Source of the DNA: Pseudobdellovibrio exovorus JSS
Lineage (GTDB): Bacteria; Bdellovibrionota; Bdellovibrionia; Bdellovibrionales; Bdellovibrionaceae
Length of the DNA: 64,000 nt
Reading direction: 5' to 3'
Assembly (NCBI RefSeq): GCF_000348725.1
Contig: NC_020813.1
Location: 2,022,248 to 2,086,247 of the forward strand
Positions 62,927 through 64,000 of the stretch are shown piece after piece; position 1 is the first letter of the stretch, and each line of letters starts with the position of its first letter. The notes under the pieces are model-generated. The model did not search any database and had not been told where the DNA came from. It worked only from the letters and a program-made list of their open reading frames with translations. The position numbers were made by a program, and so were the translations under genes.

Positions 62927-63822
62927 GCAGCACAAAAAATCCATTAAAAACTAGCGCTGATAAAAACACAGATCCAACAGTGCGTTTAAATAAACTCTTA
63001 GCTGAACGCGGCTTAGCTTCCCGTCGCGGAGCCGACAAGCTGATTGCCGATGGCCTTGTCATGGTTAACGGAAAAAAAGTGTACGAGCTGGGTGTTAAAG
63101 TAAATCCGAATAAAGACCGCATCACTGTAGATGGCAAACCCATCAAGTCTAAAACAGAAAGCCTGTACATCATGTTCAATAAACCTAAGAACGTGATCAC
63201 CTCAATGAGTGACCCTTTAGAGCGTCCTACTGTTGCCGACTTCATGGCTGAACTTCCTGTACGTGTCTTCCCTATTGGTCGTCTTGACTGGGATAGTGAA
63301 GGTTTATTGCTTCTGACAAATGACGGCGACTTTGCTCAACGTGTGATGCACCCGAAAACAGAAGTCACTAAAACGTATCACGTCAAATTAGATGGTCAGC
63401 CTTTAGATTATCAAATCAAAAAATTATTAACTGGTGTTTCTATCCCCGGTGGTCGTGTTAAAGCCAAACACGTAGAAAAACTGAAACAGGCAAAGTCTAA
63501 AGATCGTAAAACATCTGAAAAACATGACTGGTACAAAATCATCATCACTGAGGGTAAAAACCATCAAGTGCGCGAGATGTTCAAAAAAATCGGCTACGAT
63601 GTTTTAAAACTTCATCGCGTAGCTATCGGAAAACTGCGCATCGGTCAGCTTGGCCGCGGCGAAATGGTTTTCTTGAATGAAGCGGCCGCTAGCCGCGTGT
63701 TCTTGCAGGATCTTCCTGAAGAAGCACATGGTAAACGTGATGTGCGCCATAAATCGAAAAAGGCCACCAGCGAAAAACCACTGACGAAGAAAAAATTCAA
63801 TAAGGTGTTGAATAAGGCTTAG
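62923..63822 (+). CDS. Pseudouridine synthase, RsuA/RluB family
   Basis: A protein of 299 residues. N-terminal S4 RNA-binding domain (VRLNKLLAERGLASRRGADK at about 20-40), then the catalytic domain with GRLDWDSEGLLLLTNDGD (catalytic Asp) and VTKTYHVKL. Modifies 23S or 16S rRNA; RluB is the most likely member given the linker and length. The C-terminal tail (about 265-299) is very rich in Lys. Overlaps dsbD by 4 bases. Confidence 0.9.
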   Translation: MSSTKNPLKTSADKNTDPTVRLNKLLAERGLASRRGADKLIADGLVMVNGKKVYELGVKVNPNKDRITVDGKPIKSKTESLYIMFNKPKNVITSMSDPLERPTVADFMAELPVRVFPIGRLDWDSEGLLLLTNDGDFAQRVMHPKTEVTKTYHVKLDGQPLDYQIKKLLTGVSIPGGRVKAKHVEKLKQAKSKDRKTSEKHDWYKIIITEGKNHQVREMFKKIGYDVLKLHRVAIGKLRIGQLGRGEMVFLNEAAASRVFLQDLPEEAHGKRDVRHKSKKATSEKPLTKKKFNKVLNKA

Positions 63823-63946
63823 TCCCCGACTTCCATTATCAGCTCCGTTACTTTCAACTCTTTTCTAATTCCTATCCCCTATTTGGGGGGTGCCTGATGG
63901 CTTAATCTGCGGCTTAATTAAAAGGTGTTTATAGCAAGGAGCTACT

Positions 63947-64000
63947 ATGAAACCCCTAAGTCGCAATAAAAAATCTCTCTCTACCCGATCAAGTAAACTG
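63947..64000 (+). CDS. Start of a CDS cut by the right edge
   Basis: An ATG at 63947 preceded by AAGGAG (63936-63941) at a 5-base spacing opens a frame that is still open after 18 codons at the window end. The residues seen are basic and polar (MKPLSRNKKSLSTRSSK). No family can be inferred. The 124-base gap before it includes a small CCCC/GGGG hairpin. Confidence 0.5.
   Translation, partial: MKPLSRNKKSLSTRSSKL

Noticed and set aside
1-64000. CRISPR array, tRNA or rRNA genes, intact insertion sequence
   Set aside because: No regularly spaced repeats, no cloverleaf-like segments and no transposase or terminal repeats were found by reading; a dedicated scan (tRNAscan, IS search) would be decisive.

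Overview
The window comes from a Gram-negative chromosome that looks like a Bdellovibrio-type predatory bacterium (Bdellovibrionota), with base composition probably nearer the AT-richer members such as B. exovorus than B. bacteriovorus. The evidence is the gene repertoire: a complete division and cell-wall (dcw) cluster, a Hanks-type kinase with a PEGA domain, many secreted proteins and lipoproteins of unknown family, a motAB pair, and HNH-nuclease-family remnants. The species is inference; no rRNA or tRNA gene is visible to test it.

Layout. 1-3.9 kb (minus): an outer-membrane protein / lipoprotein / outer-membrane protein operon running into a gene cut by the left edge. 4.1-8.5 kb: five AT-rich genes of unknown function, including a PKD-domain protein; they look accessory. 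8.6-20.5 kb: housekeeping genes (coaE, Ser/Thr kinase, acyl-CoA ligase, M3 peptidase, nadK-recN) and a divergent TerC / NhaR-like LysR pair whose shared intergenic region holds two large inverted repeats. 20.5-48.4 kb (minus): lpxH and the dcw cluster, transcribed in the order rsmH-ftsL-ftsI ... murE-murF ... mraY-murD-ftsW-murG ... murC-murB-(lipoprotein)-ftsQ-ftsA-ftsZ-lpxH. The cluster is interrupted three times: by an esterase and ABC exporter (plus strand) followed by a four-gene secreted-protein operon (37.9-45.0 kb); by queF and a metzincin-like protease (33.5-34.8 kb); and by degenerate HNH-family fragments (28.0-28.6 kb). 48.5-53.5 kb (plus): a zinc-ribbon membrane protein, hpt, thyA-folA, a PilZ protein and an M14 carboxypeptidase. 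53.6-64 kb: a Cys-repeat secreted protein, peptidoglycan enzymes (lytic transglycosylase, PBP4-type DacB), an LspA fusion, an exonuclease-WYL fusion, a porin-like protein, motAB, dsbD, a pseudouridine synthase and the start of one more gene.

How the genes work together. The centre of the window builds and divides the envelope: MurC/D/E/F make the UDP-MurNAc-pentapeptide (the MurE motif points to meso-diaminopimelate), MraY and MurG make lipid II, FtsW/FtsI polymerise it at the septum, FtsQ/L/A/Z form the divisome, LpxH serves lipid A, and DacB and the transglycosylase remodel the wall. LspA and DsbD support the many lipoproteins and disulfide-containing exported proteins. ThyA, FolA, Hpt, NadK and CoaE supply nucleotides and cofactors.

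The most unusual items are the LspA protein with a C-terminal HAMP-like extension, the two oppositely oriented HNH-family remnants sharing a 17-bp inverted repeat inside the dcw cluster, the 23-bp perfect palindrome just upstream of terC, and the uncharacterised secreted operon inserted between murE and ftsI.
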